64,000 nucleotides of DNA from the NCBI RefSeq assembly GCF_021917145.1, contig NC_061075.1, forward strand, positions 3,269,038 to 3,333,037, written 5' to 3'. Position 1 is the stretch's first letter. Each line of letters begins with the position of its first letter. The position numbers and the translations under genes are program-made. Shown in pieces: positions 11,368-23,559 of this stretch. The DNA is from Hypomesus transpacificus (taxonomy: Eukaryota > Chordata > Actinopteri > Osmeriformes > Osmeridae). The notes under the pieces are model-generated. The model did no database searches. It was not told the origin of the DNA and saw nothing but the letters and a program-made list of their open reading frames with translations.

Positions 11368-12360
11368 ACCCTGCTCTCCCCCTACTCTCTCTCTTTTGCT
11401 GCTTCATTCCCACTCCCGTTCTCTCTCTCTCTCTATAATCCTCCCACCATTTCTCCATCTATTTGCCTGACCCCCTCCCCCTCTCACTTCCACACGCTCT
11501 TTCGTTTCCTCTCCCGCTCCTTTTCTCTTCTCTTCATCCATACTCAGTTCCTCTTTGGAGTTTCCTCAGCCTCTCCTCCTCCATCCCCTCATGATAAACT
11601 TGCTGCCTCACATGGCAAGACCAAAAAACAAACAAAAAAAAAACCCTAAGCTTCTCTCTCCCCTCACAGTCCGGCTGTTTTTGCCCTGAAGGAACACAGG
11701 CTCCATGGGATCATGGGTGTAGTCAACGCCCCGGATTGTTTCAAACGAGATTTCCATATTCTGTAGAAGTGTCGGACACTGCCCTGGAGTGCGTCATCCG
11801 CAGAAGACTTCCAGGTACACCGACGAGGCTTTCTATTGCAGCCCACGCTGCAGATCCCTGGACTAAACCTCTTTTCCTGGTAACCCTCTCCCCCTCCCAG
11901 GACCTTAGAGCCCATATGGCCACTGGCACGGAGGCCAACTCGGCAGTCCATCTGGCCCGAAGGGAGGTTCACACGCCGGGGGAGGCCAGGCGCCCAGACC
12001 TGCCCCGATGTGAACATATGCCACAGCGGCAGAGCCTGAGGGGCAATTAGGGAGCAGTTGGGGGTGGGAGGTGGGGAGGTGGGGGAGGTGGAGGGGAGGA
12101 GAGGAGAATGAGGCTGGGGCTGGATCTGGTGCAGAGAGGGGCTGGGGGGCAGAGGAGTCTGGGGGCTGAGGCCAGGGCAGGAGATGGGGCTAGGCCCAGG
12201 AGAGGGGGGCCCCCTGGGAAGCTCTGATTGATTGGAGTCTCATCTCCCTAACTGGCTGGCACGTTGCCACCACACACCCAGGGGATGGGAGAGGAGGAGG
12301 GGGGTGAAAAGGGATGAGTGGTAGGGAGACAGACTCAGAACCTCATGAGTTGAATAAAAG
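10216..12360. other. Intergenic sequence with a long CT microsatellite
   Basis: No exon could be supported. The notable structure is a (CT)n array at 11289-11366 followed by a pyrimidine-rich stretch to about 11590. A G-rich stretch at 12055-12330 reads as low-complexity purine sequence. Open frames across these parts are products of base composition. Confidence 0.6.
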
Positions 12361-15058
12361 TTGTATTAAAGAAGCAGAAACCCAAACTTCTATCAAACTA
12401 TATTTGTTTATTTTCAGTGGATTTTCATTTCTGTAGAACATGGACACAGACGTACAATAAATCATATTAATAAACCAACAGTGACCTAACTAAAACAGGC
12501 AACGAACAGAACTAGTACATAGGGCTTCCACAGGGCCAAAAGCGTGTTTATTCTGGAGAAAAAAATGATATTCACTTGACAGGTTTGTAGTGCGTTTTCT
12601 GCCCATAATACCGTCTAAACTTTGGCTTCGTTTGGGTGCTGTAAAAGACTTGCAGAGCTAAACAGTTGTGCGGGCTTCAACAAGTGCCTTGGTAGGACTT
12701 GTGCTTCTGACAAAACCTGAGAAGACAGTCTGAAGAAGGGCTACAGATATGGCAAACCACTGTGAGGAGAGGGTAGAGAAGGTACAGGAAAAAAACGGGT
12801 TGAGCTAACTGTAGGTGAATCGCGTGTGTCAAAGCTGAATGAGGATCGGTGAATCTCATCAACAATGACAGTTCTACAACACCGCAAAAGGAACCATTGG
12901 TCCACGTTGGAAGCGTAGGAGCTTACCGCGACAACACTGTGGGCCGTCGCTGAGACAACAAGACATGTTGAAAGGACCCCGAGTTCTGAAGTGAGTTTGA
13001 TGGGCGTTTAAAAAGTCATTGGAGCAAAACCAATCAGACTGGTCTAGCAGTGCTGTTGCCTGTAGGGATAGGGTAAGTCTTCTGTCTACATGAATTGCAC
13101 TTTTTTATCTGAAGGAAGGAAGAAAGTTATCCCCCCCTCCCCCTCCCCCAAAATGAGATTTAACATATTCAACACATCATATCCACATTTCCCTTCAAAT
13201 GACATTCAATTGGGTATACAGTAATTTACATTAAAAAACATATCAACCTGGGTGACGTCATATTCTTCAACATTACAATGCTAAGTTATTCGGCAGCACT
13301 ATTTGATATTCCTACATAGCCCTTAGTGACCTGAAGGTTGTGTGGGACATTTCTTTTAATGATCTTTACAAGAAGGACCATTGATTTCACAGCCCATTGG
13401 AACATGTTGGACGATCTATGATCATAAACAAAGTGAACACCTTTGTGGGGTGTTTGTGGTTCCATATTAAAAAGAAATATAGTCTTATCCCCAACATGCA
13501 CACCCACACCCACACACACCACACAGGAAACCATACACTCTATCTAATACAGAATTCCAACAGCTCTTTTCATTACAAATCGACACAGAGGCTTGCAAGG
13601 TGGGTCCGTGACCGTCAGTAGCTCCCAGTAACTGACAAAGCAGGCTGGCTCGGATCCACTGAGCCAAACGCGGGGGAAGCTCTACTGGGGACACACCAGA
13701 CAACCATCCACCTGCTGCCCTGCACGTACGCCCAGTTAACCAGCAGTTAGCTGCCAACAGGTTTTCCAGTCACACTGCTGGCAAGACAGAAGGTTCCGGC
13801 TCCCTGATAACGGAGGGGTTGTACTTGTGAGGTATAGGAATGTAGTGAGTCAGTGTTGCCTTTGGAAACGATAGGGAGGGGTGTGGATATGGACCAAGGT
13901 CCGTTCTCTGGGTCGGAGTGTTCTGATTTGAATATCTTGTCAATGGAATGAGTGTATTTGGATTGTGATTCGATCAAATCATTCCAACATTACCCAGTGT
14001 TTTCAATGCTTTACAAAATACCCCTGGAAGCATTTGGTTTAAGCTTAAATTGAAAATGGAAAGTTTAAACAATGGAAAATTGAACACAGTTTCAAATTCA
14101 CATTCATCTTCTGTCTCCTTGCAGGCATGAATACAATTATTTGTAATTACAGGCCGGCAAACATCTTTCTGTCCTCAACTAATTAGACCTTACTGTTTTC
14201 AAAGGAGAGCATCAAACAAACCCTTTCAGGGTGTTTCAGTATCTGTGTGTGTGCGGTTTAACGCCAGTCCGGTTTCTTTAAGAAGGGATCTTAACCACCT
14301 GTATGTGAATTAAATGATTAAATAGGTGTTTAAGAGGTGTGTCTCTCATCCCAAATTATAGTGGGACGAGTCTTTCTTGAGCCGAACAGGACCTTGGATC
14401 GCAGGCAAACGCCTCTCATCCGTGACCTGAACTTTCGAACACCTCCCACGGCTCCGGGGCTCCGGTACAGCTGTGGGAACCTTGAGCGAGCAACGCCTGA
14501 CCTAGATAGCGCTTCGCAACCCTGACTGCGACGTCTCTCTCTGGGGTCATACCTCTGCTTTCAACAGCTGAGTCAAGGTGGAAGCCACCGTGCCGAGTGA
14601 CCGCCCCCCCTTCATTAAAGAGGGAGAGGGCTTCGGGACCATGAAACCAAGCCTACTGTATATATCCGACAGATAGATATGAGAGAGAGAGGAGAGTGAA
14701 TTTGCTGTCTGTGGGCCCTCTCTCCTGAGGGCTTCAGGTCACTATCGAGGCATCGTGGACCTGGATCCATGATCAACAATTTCTAGAAGGTTCCCAGTAG
14801 AAACGGAACCGATAGAATCCCAGCTTGAGCTACTTTGCACTAGCTTCCGGTTAATCAGCTTTCTTTAAATCGGTACCAAAAAATGTAAGTCTCACAGCTA
14901 CTGTATTTCCGCGTCAAGGAGTCCCGTTACAAACGCTTACCATATTACAAATCTATTATGAATACCTCTGCAGTCTTTACATATTTTCAAAATACAAATG
15001 GCTCCTCATTTCAGTCTGCCCCGACAGTTTCAGTTCTTCAAATCCATAGTGTTTGGAA
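12361..15058 (-). other. Sequence downstream of the rx stop codon, possible long 3' UTR
   Basis: No coding exon is recognised. On the minus strand AATAAA hexamers occur at about 12407-12412 and 12545-12550, which would allow an rx 3' UTR of about 2.5 kb. The sequence is AT-rich with few repeats, unlike the flanking low-complexity DNA. The extent of the transcript cannot be set without RNA data. Confidence 0.3.
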
Positions 15059-18000
15059 TCACATGGGGAGCCATGTTTTATCCATGGACTGAATGTGTTC
15101 CTTGGCCTTCATCCTCAGGGCGGCGATGCTGGAGCTTCGCTGGTCAACATCCTCCAGGGGGTACTTATCAGAGTAGGATGCCTGGCACTGGTAGGGCGGG
15201 GGAGGCATCGCCTGCATGCTCTGCCCCATGGGTGGAGGGGGGCTGTTGAGGTAACCATGGCTGGTGTAGGCCTGCTGAAGACCCTGGGGAGGACCCATGA
15301 AGCTGGGCATGCCGTGGATGGGGGTGGCGCTGGATAGCGGCGAGGTGAGCCAGGGGTCCAAGGGGAGGGAGTTGGACATGGGCCCCATGTTGGGGTGCAT
15401 GGGCGGGGGGCGGTTGAAGGAGAGCATGGGGGAGTCGTGGAGCTTCATGGTGCTAGCGTCCATCTTCTCCTGGCGCCGCCACTTGGCCCTGCGGTTCTGG
15501 AACCACACCTGGAGAAGGGAGGCAGGAGGTCAGATGGAGGACAAAACTGAGTTAGCGTTCATCAACGGCATGTATTTGATAGGATGCATACGTAAATATA
15601 TATGTATTCTTTTATTACATACAGTGCCCTCCAAAAGTATTGGAACAGTGAGGCGAATTCCTTTATTTTTGCTGTAGACTGAAAACATTTGGGCTTGACA
15701 TCAAATAATGAACGCGAGACCAGAGATCAACGTTTCAGCTTTTATTTCCAGGTATTTACATCAGGATCTGATGCACAACTAAGAAAATATCACATTTTGT
15801 TTGAATCCACCCATTTGTCATGTGAGCAAAAGTATTGGAACAGATATACTTAAAACATATTTAAGTGAATAAGACTTAATATTTAGTTGCAAATCCTTTG
15901 CTTTCAATAACTGCAGCAAGTCTGTGACCCATTGACGTCACCAAACTTTTGCATTCTTCCTTTTTGATGCTTTCCCAGGCTTTCACTGCAGCCTCTTTCA
16001 GTTGTTGTTTGTTTTGTGGGGTTCCTCCCTTCAGTCTCCTCTTAAGCAGGTAAAATGCATGCTCTATAGGGTTTAAGTCTGGAGATTGACTTGGCCAGTC
16101 TAATACCTTCCATTTCTTGCCCCTGATGAACTCCTTTGTTGTTTTGGCAGTGTGTTTTGGGTCGTTATCTTGCTGCATGATGAAGGCTCTGCCAATCAGT
16201 TTGGTTGCATCTTTCCTTAAATTGGCAGACAAAATGTTTCTGTAGACTTCCGAGGTCATTTTGCTGCTGCCATCATGTGTTACATCCTCAATGAAGATTA
16301 ATGAGCCCGTCCCAGAAGAAGCCATGCAAGCCCAAGCCATGACATTACCTCCACCGTGTTTCACAGATGAGCTTGTGTGTTTGGGATCATGAGCAGTTCC
16401 TTTCTTTCTCCAAACTTTAGCCTTTCCATCACTTTGGTAAAAGTTAATCTTTGTCTCATCAGTCCATAAAACTTTGTCCCAGAATTTTTGAGGTTCATCT
16501 CTGTACTTTTTGGCAATTTCCAGCCTGGCCTTCCTATTCTTCTTGCTAATGAGTGGTTTGCATCTTCTGGTGTAGCCCTTGTACTTTTGTTCATGAAGTC
16601 TTCTGCGAACAGTAGATAGTGATACCTTCACTCCTGCCATCTGGAGGTTGTTGCTGATCTCACTAACAGTTGTTTTAGGGTCTTTCTTTACAGCTCTCAC
16701 AATGTTTCTGTCATCAACTGCTGATGTTTTCCTTGGTCTACCTGTTCGACGTCTGTTACTTAGTACACCAGTAGTTTTCTTCTTCTTCAGGACATTCCAA
16801 ATGGTTGTACTGGCTATGGCCAATGTTTCTGCAATGGCTCTGATTGATTTTCCATCTTCTCTAAGACTCACAATTGCTTGTTTTTCACCCAAAGACAGCG
16901 CTCTGGTTTTCATGTTGTTTTCACCTCTGAATACAGTCTGCATAGACAAAACCTATCTTACCCAATCTGAACCTGAGTGTAGACATTCAGTGGTATTTAT
17001 TGATTGAATAATGTATGTAATAGGACACACCTGGGCAACAAAACACACCTGTCAGTCACATGTTCCAATACTTTTGCTCACGTGACAAATGGGTGGGTTC
17101 GAACAAAAAGGTGATATTTTCTAATTTGTGCATCAGATCCTGATGTAAATACCTGGAAATAAAAGCTGAAACGTTGATCTCTGGTTTCACATTCATCGTT
17201 TGATGTCAAGCCCAAATGTTTTCAGTCTACAGCAAAAATAAAGGAATTGGCCTCACTGTTCCAATACTTTTGGAGGGCACTGTAGGTTGAGTAAAAGGTT
17301 GAGGTGTTTGCATCGCCTCTAAAGGAAATACATTCAAATGACCACCACGATCCTAACTCCATGGAGGCACGATTAAGGTTTGTCATGAAGAGCTGTCGCG
17401 CAGTTAGCTGTGACCTGGCAAAACAATGTTTGTTGTTGTAAACAACTGCCGTGTGACCTGTTCCGCTTTTAGGTGTCTTGGCTTGGACCCACATTCATCC
17501 TTGAGATTAAGGTTTTCTGTTTTTGCATGTACTGTATGTCTGAGAAAAGGATTGGCTGCTTCCTGACAAGACTTCAAGACCAATCCTCTCTGAAGTGATC
17601 TTATGTCACCGACAAAAGTTGCTGTTGAATTGGGTATGGCACACAATATTAAACTTCTGGAAAAGTGTTCCAAGTTCAATATCATTGAGTATCACAACAT
17701 TCACAAGACTGCATTTGGCCCGAAAGGATCTCACAATCTCACCTCATCTCAACTGGCTTTTTCTGAATCTGATTTTGGAGATTCCAAGTGACACACTGGG
17801 CAAACTGACATATTTTGAGAAGAGAATGGAGATTTTTTTTTACCAATGGATCTTATTAGATTTTTTTTTATCAATGGATCTTATTAGATCCATTGATCTA
17901 ATAAGATTACTCCAAGCCTTGTTTGAGTTCCTTAGGCTTGTTTTGTTCCGCTACCTGCTGTTAAACCATAAGAACACTTATCGCTTAACAAGTGTATTAC

Positions 18001-19500
18001 CTTGCTACAGAATTATGGGCTTTGGTCTAGACCCCTTAGGCTTTGACCTCAAACCTCTCTCTAGGATGACACTATGTTCCATTAATCCCAAAGGTAAGTG
18101 ATTTTAATATGCAGTACGAAAAACGACTGTTAACTATAAATCGCAACATCAAACCATTGACAAAATGGACGGTGCAGGCAGTCTATTAAAGATCCAATCT
18201 AGGTTTAATTAAACAGTCTCACCTCCCATCTTTCAAAGAATTGCAGTATAAAAAGACAGGCTTTGGTCCCTTTTCAAGTCTGTCTCTAACCCATGAGAGT
18301 ACCCTTTGTCCCGCTGCTTGCAAAAGACACTTAAAGGGGAATGTTTGGCAACACTTGGCCAACAGACAACTCAAACATCTCAATCTCAATGGCTTCTCCG
18401 ATTTTTGCCTGGCCAAACAGGGACACCCCAATCCGGATGGATGCGATAGGTCCAGATCATCCCAGAGTATGACATGACGCTACACACGCTTTGTGTGTTG
18501 CACTGCAGACCTGATACGCCCTTTCTCTTTGAGACCACCTCACCTCTTTTCAAGACTTCCAAACACAAACACGGCCACTACAGCCATCTTAAACGGATGG
18601 CCTCAAACCCTTTTCGATGACTACAATTCTTCCCAGAAACATTTACATTAAGTCATTTAGCAGACACTCTTATCTAGAGCGACTTACAGTAAGTACAGGG
18701 ACATTCCCCCCCAGGCAAGTAGGGTGAAGTGCCTTGCCCAAGGACACAACGTCATTAGGCACGGCGGAGAATCGATCCGGCAACCTTCTGATTGCTAGCC
18801 CGACTCCGTCACCACTCAGCCATCTGACTCCCTTGGCAGACACACCGAGGAAGGGTGTTTGCCAAGGTTCCCATGGGGTTCTTTGTCTGCAGCCTGTTTA
18901 CCTGTGACACACTCCCTGTACCGGCACAGAGCTCCTCACCCCCTGGTCCTAAGCCTCTGGACCCAGCTCAGTTCTAATCTGCTCTCACCCTTCACCACGT
19001 GTCCTCAGTGACCTAACTTTACAGGCTCAGCCAAAATGTACCGAACTCGTACAACCGTATCCAATATGTTGTTGTGACAGTGTGTGGTACATCCCAAAAC
19101 TGTTCCTTGGCACCACCTAGTAACTACTGTAATAAAAAAATAAAAATAAAAAAAAGCCAAACTAAAAGCCATTCTTGATAGAGGGGGAAAAAAAAGAATG
19201 AGATGGTGGACAAGCTGGGTTCGCACACATACCTGAACTCTGACTTCCGGCAGGTTGACCTTCATGGCCAGCTCCTCGCGGCTGTAGACGTCGGGGTAGT
19301 GGGACTTCTCGAAGGCTCGCTCCAGCTCGTGGAGCTGGTAGGTGGTGAAGGTGGTGCGGTTGCGTCGGTGCTTCTTCTTGGGTCGCTCCTCCACGCCGGT
19401 CTCCGGGGACCTCCCGTCGTCACTGTCGGCGCTCTTCCTCAACTCCCCGAGCTCCCCGTCACACTTGTTGGAGAACAGGTCCGTTTCTGATCGAGAGAGA

Positions 19501-19540
<40 letters not shown>

Positions 19541-19544
19541 GGGA

Positions 19545-19593
<49 letters not shown>

Positions 19594-22188
19594 GTGGGGG
19601 GGGGGTAGAGATGGAAAGATAAATATTGTTAATAGCTCATCGTAAAAAACAAAACAAATCAAAAAATCAAAAAACAACCAGATTCTTTTCTTTATCATTT
19701 ACAAAGCGCCAGGGATAGCAAAACAAGAACTTTTTTGCAAGCCACATACGCTAACTAAAATCACCTGGCTACTTTTCAAAGGCCAAGAGTGTAACTAAAT
19801 CTTTCACTGCAATGTCTTTCTTTAATCCCCAATAAAAGGACAGTTGATCCTTTCCACCATCTTGTTTCTGTCCTTAGCTCTAAACTATTCCACATCTCAT
19901 CTTCCAAATCAAAACCCAGTAGAAAATGAGTATGATTCTGAATGTCATCAGTTGGGTTATACTTATACAACATCGACCATTGCGAGATATCTCTGTTTCA
20001 GTCTAGTTTAAGGAGCTACAAGTCACCACCATACATCTAAGGGAGAGAGATAGAGGGGAACAAATAGATCAAAGTATACCATGCATGTCATGTGTTGAAT
20101 GTGAATATTTACATTTACTTCACACTCACGTTTTTCCTACTGCTGTGGAAGAGAGGGACATATGTGACCCTATCTTCCCAGCAATGTCTCAAAGGGCTTC
20201 ACAGATGCCCAGAGACCAGTTCCTATAACCAACCCAAATCCAGAGAAAAGACAAAGAGAAGACGTAAACCTTCTCAGAGATGAAATGCTCAAATTGGCAC
20301 AGGAGCAATTCACGAAGGGAGGGGACCTCCTACAGAAACAACGGGTGAATTTGAAAGATTAAGACCGGGCTGGAGGAGTTGTCGAGAAAATATCTCAACA
20401 AATGACTAGTCTGTGACGTCTCGCACACTCTCAGCCCTGCGTCTGCAGAGCGTGAGCGAGGCCACGTTGTCTTAACCAAGCTGCACCTCTTTGGGAACGT
20501 GAAGGCCCGAGAGACAGCAAACAGTTGAGGGGAAAGTCTGTGGGTGAGGGGGTGAGGGTGACATGTCAACAATCAGACAGCCAGGGCACGGATTTGGGGG
20601 TCGTTTGATCCGTCTCTCATTAGGAGCCAATGACAAAGCCCGGGCCAAGACAATGAAGAAGGTCATGCTGGGTTCAGCGCCCAGCCTCACTGCCTGTCAA
20701 CCTGTCTGAAGCTCCAGTCCTTGGAACCCGGCGTGTTTACACTCCAGCAGAACCGCTCAATGAGGAAGGGACAGGGCGACGCCATGGCTCATTCAGAATG
20801 AGAAGGGATGACTAACAAGCCAGCGATGTGTAAAACATGTCATTAACAGGCAGCTCTGAACTGTCATTTCCTCTCTCCACTCTCCGCCATCATCCCTGGT
20901 TCATTCTTACTTATGGTGTAAATGTAAACAATCGTGGGCAACTGTGATATTAGTGCTAATCCTAAAATGTATATCCTCATTTCATAATTTCTAGAAATGA
21001 GAGTATGCATGACTCCCCAGTACCCCCGCCCCCCCCGCCGCCCCGCTCCTCTGTGCTCTCCAAACTCCCCTTCCACACCCACCAGTCAGTTTTGCAATGC
21101 AAAACCCGTTGCAGATTAGAGATGATGAATTTGACAATGAGCAAGAGTAATCATAATATGAGATGGAATGAGACTGGGTACAATCTCATCTGGGAAGGAG
21201 AGAGCAGATTAGGGGAATTCCACAAGGAGATCAGATTGGGGACGTTCTCTCTGTCCCGCATTAATTTATTCTTTCTTTCTCTCTCCCTCCCTCTCCTTCT
21301 CTCTCTCTCCCTCTCTTGGTGTTTACAGGTATTTACGGTATCATTCTTACGTACCGTACATGAAAGCTAGTGTACAGTACCACTCAGGTAATAAACAGAG
21401 GGCTGACAACAAAACAGAAACTGGGGTCAGAGTTCAAATGGTATGGGACAATGGAGGCCTCAGTGAGGAAGTGCAGCAGGTCACAAGTCGGATGGATGGA
21501 GACACAGACAGGGACTAAAGCTCCTTTTTAAAACCGCTCGATATGACCCATTCTCCTCAGGTCCACATCGCCATGATAACCCGTTCTCAGAAATCTCTCG
21601 AGAAATCTAGAGCTGCCAAAGCTTCCTATGTGCATTCCGTCCAAGCAGAGAGCACTTTACTGATTTACCTGTTTATCCAAACTAATCAACTGGTTATCGG
21701 TTTAGTGTTAGAGGTAACAGATCCTCGCAGATGATTAGCGCTCGAGCCTCCACAGCCCATCCTTAGAGCAAGGTCCTCAAACCGATTCAGTGCTGTCCTC
21801 AAATACTAAGTGTTATGCGCCACTGTTTGTTTTTATTGTTTATGTTCCCACCAATATCCCTGCAGCAATACCATCAGGCGTCAGGAGAGAAAGACTCACC
21901 ATGGTAGTTCTGCTCCGTGCTGCCCCTCAAGGAGGTCAGCTGCCCATACGAGTGTGGGGACACATCCTGCTTCTCCGGCTCCCCAAGGTCCTCCACACCC
22001 TCCTTGTGGGGCCCTGGGTGGCCCTGGGGGCTGAGAAGGGGGTCCTGGTCCTTACTGAATCCCAGGATGACATCGATGCTGTGGACGCGGCCCCCAACCG
22101 CCACCCCTCCCTTCAACATGTCGTGGAAGTTGCTGGGGGAGAGGCAGCTGTCGTCCACCATGTTCATGGTGTCCAGTGAGAGATGCAT
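15059..22188 (-). CDS. rx2: Retinal homeobox transcription factor Rx (RAX2-type, rx1/rx2)
   Basis: This is a paired-class homeodomain transcription factor of the eye field, retinal progenitors and photoreceptors. The coding exons 21900-22188, 19233-19486 and 15059-15508 join in phase to give 330 residues. The octapeptide HSIDVILG is at residues 36-43. A basic lead-in ([10 protein letters not shown]) precedes the homeodomain at about 136-195, with Gln at homeodomain position 50 ([10 protein letters not shown]). The OAR domain ([12 protein letters not shown]) ends the protein, which finishes KTWLPM. Intron 2 splits the homeodomain between VQ and VWF, the usual paired-class position. The start MHLSLDTM fits the family and directly follows an upstream splice acceptor at 22328. 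The neighbour matk matches human RAX2-MATK, which favours rx1/rx2 over rx3; the choice between rx1 and rx2 is not settled, so the symbol is tentative. Intron 2 contains a Tc1 element. Confidence 0.93.
15620..17284 (-). mobile_element. Tc1-like transposon of IR/DR type in rx intron 2
   Basis: The element occupies 15622-17282 (1661 bp) and is flanked by TA on both sides, the Tc1/mariner target duplication. The inverted repeats are about 221 bp (15622-15842 and 17061-17282), and by eye differ at roughly a dozen positions. Each carries an outer and an inner copy of the AAAAGTATTGGAACA direct repeat, the IR/DR arrangement of Sleeping Beauty-like fish elements. It holds one uninterrupted transposase frame on the minus strand, the same strand as rx. 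Confidence 0.96.
15876..16949 (-). CDS. Tc1-like transposase, uninterrupted, DD34E triad intact
   Basis: This is a cut-and-paste transposase that binds the element's inverted repeats and inserts at TA. The frame has 357 codons from the first ATG. A second ATG at codon 13 ([12 protein letters not shown]) would give 345 residues, nearer the roughly 340 usual for the family. Residues about 15-125 form the bipartite paired-like helix-turn-helix region with a GRPRK AT-hook-like motif at 70-74. The catalytic residues are present: Asp164 in WTDETK, Asp261 in [10 protein letters not shown] and Glu296 in [11 protein letters not shown]. That gives 34 residues between the second Asp and the Glu. The glycine-rich box ([13 protein letters not shown], 198-209) is also present. 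No stop or frameshift is seen. Whether it is active cannot be told from one copy. Confidence 0.95.
   Translation of the reverse strand: MSMQTVFRGENNMKTRALSLGEKQAIVSLREDGKSIRAIAETLAIASTTIWNVLKKKKTTGVLSNRRRTGRPRKTSAVDDRNIVRAVKKDPKTTVSEISNNLQMAGVKVSLSTVRRRLHEQKYKGYTRRCKPLISKKNRKARLEIAKKYRDEPQKFWDKVLWTDETKINFYQSDGKAKVWRKKGTAHDPKHTSSSVKHGGGNVMAWACMASSGTGSLIFIEDVTHDGSSKMTSEVYRNILSANLRKDATKLIGRAFIMQQDNDPKHTAKTTKEFIRGKKWKVLDWPSQSPDLNPIEHAFYLLKRRLKGGTPQNKQQLKEAAVKAWESIKKEECKSLVTSMGHRLAAVIESKGFATKY
17285..19232. other. Remainder of rx intron 2
   Basis: No exon is recognised. The stretch holds a short imperfect duplication (TTTTTTTACCAATGGATCTTATTAGAT-type, 17827-17908) and SINE copy 3 at 18641-18832. 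The rest is unremarkable intronic sequence. Confidence 0.6.
18641..18832 (-). repeat. tRNA-headed SINE, copy 3, in rx intron 2
   Basis: The tail ACATTTACATTAAGTCATTTAG is at 18641, followed by GCGACTTACAGTAAGTACAG, the conserved CTTGCCCAAGGACACAACG block and the tRNA-like head ending near 18832. It is well preserved. Confidence 0.9.
19494..19593. repeat. (GA)n microsatellite next to rx exon 2
   Basis: A purine-rich GAGA array begins about eight bases upstream of the rx exon 2 acceptor (minus strand). On the rx transcript it is therefore a long CU-rich polypyrimidine tract leading to the acceptor at 19487-19488. Confidence 0.92.
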
Positions 22189-22327
22189 CCAAACGTCCGT
22201 GCGAGCACTCCTTACTCCAGCCGGGAAATGGAGGAACTGTGTTGTGCAACTGTCGGCCCGTCGCTGAGCAGAAGCAGGTCGGACGTGGGCTGTTGTCTGC
22301 TGACTCCGCCTCGAACGCAACACCCAC
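22189..22327 (-). other. Probable rx 5' UTR part of the first coding exon
   Basis: A good acceptor (CTCTTCCTCACAG on the minus strand) ends at 22328, and no in-frame upstream ATG is needed. The coding exon is therefore probably spliced to an upstream non-coding exon and begins at 22327. Confidence 0.45.
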
Positions 22328-23290
22328 CTGTGAGGAAGAGAGAGCCGGTCAAAGTCATTCACGATGAACCCTCCTCCACTTGATCTGACCTCAGACAGCC
22401 CATTCTAGTCATGTTGTTCGATCATGTACTACATCAAGTACAGTGTAAAGACATGTCACTTAACTAAAAACCTTTTCATTAAAAACACAACATCAACTAA
22501 TACCAACTCCAAGAGCTATCCATCAGTAGGCTCTCATGGATAGATCCTACTGGATAGACGCCAAAGCGGATCAACACCAATGAGGCATTGTTATACAATT
22601 ACATAAACTCATTATGAATAACATTGAGGGCAGTGAGATTGATCATGAGCATACAGTAGATAAGCTTAGCTCTCAGTGTCAACCCAAATAAAATGGATGT
22701 AATTCCTGGAAAGCATCCTACACCATGTGTGGGTAACGATTCTGCTTTTTTTTTTATTAAGGTGGACAATATCCATCTTTAAAGGACAAAATTCTTATTA
22801 CACTTGTGGCATAAGGAATATTTGGCTATAATCAACAAAGTGCAATTTATAGGAGGTTAAGTCCTGCAAGGTTGTGAAGTTTACTTGTTAAGGAGGTAAC
22901 GAGGTACACAGGTGTTTCAAATGTTTCGGTGAAATGAGAATGATCCATAAGATATATACAGTACAGTCAGTAGTAGAAGTATGCGGATGATGCTATGGTT
23001 CTAAATAAAGCATAGGAATGAAATACATGTTTGAAAAAACTGTTTGTGGATTGTTTTGAGTTTACATGAAATGTGTATTGTAAGTTAATAAAGATAATAG
23101 AGAGTATCAATCACATCTCAGTGATTGTTCTCTCGGTTTCCTATACACAAGATATCACCTTTATTATTTATTGTCAACCGTATATTGAATTGGCATTCTA
23201 ATATTGTGATAGGTATAAACAAATATCGTTCCTAGATCTATAGTTTACAGTTTTAGCTGGTGTTAAACATGTCTGCAGAAAGAATCGTAC

Positions 23291-23465
23291 CGACCTTCTT
23301 TGGAAAGCTTGTGATGTTGTTCTCTTGAAGTTAGACAACGGAATGTTCCACCTGTTCCTTCTGACCGAGCGCATCAACTGCTGAGAAAGCTCTTCCCGCC
23401 CACCAGCTGAACTAAAGCCGGTTGTAAGTTGCTCCTACATACGCAGTCTTCTCAGTCTTTTATTC
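23291..23465 (-). promoter_or_regulatory. Candidate rx non-coding first exon and core promoter
   Basis: On the minus strand an AATAAAAG TATA-like box lies at 23457-23464, placing a start near 23430. A usable donor (GTACGA) sits at 23290-23285, giving a non-coding exon of about 140 bases. It would splice to the acceptor at 22328. The arrangement is inferred from spacing and motif quality. Confidence 0.35.
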
Positions 23466-23559
23466 TACCCTCTACCTTCAAAATATATTTTCAAATAACG
23501 ATGAGACCTCTGGAGAAAGCGTAAGCGCTGAAAACCTGTTTGTTTTGTTAGACCCAAAT

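Noticed and set aside
11171-11458. Long Arg-Glu or Ser-Leu frames over 11.2-11.5 kb
   Set aside because: They are products of the (CT)n microsatellite.
17595-18101. 168-codon plus-strand frame in rx intron 2
   Set aside because: It shows no recognisable domain, no splice context and AT-rich composition typical of the intron. It includes a short internal duplication.
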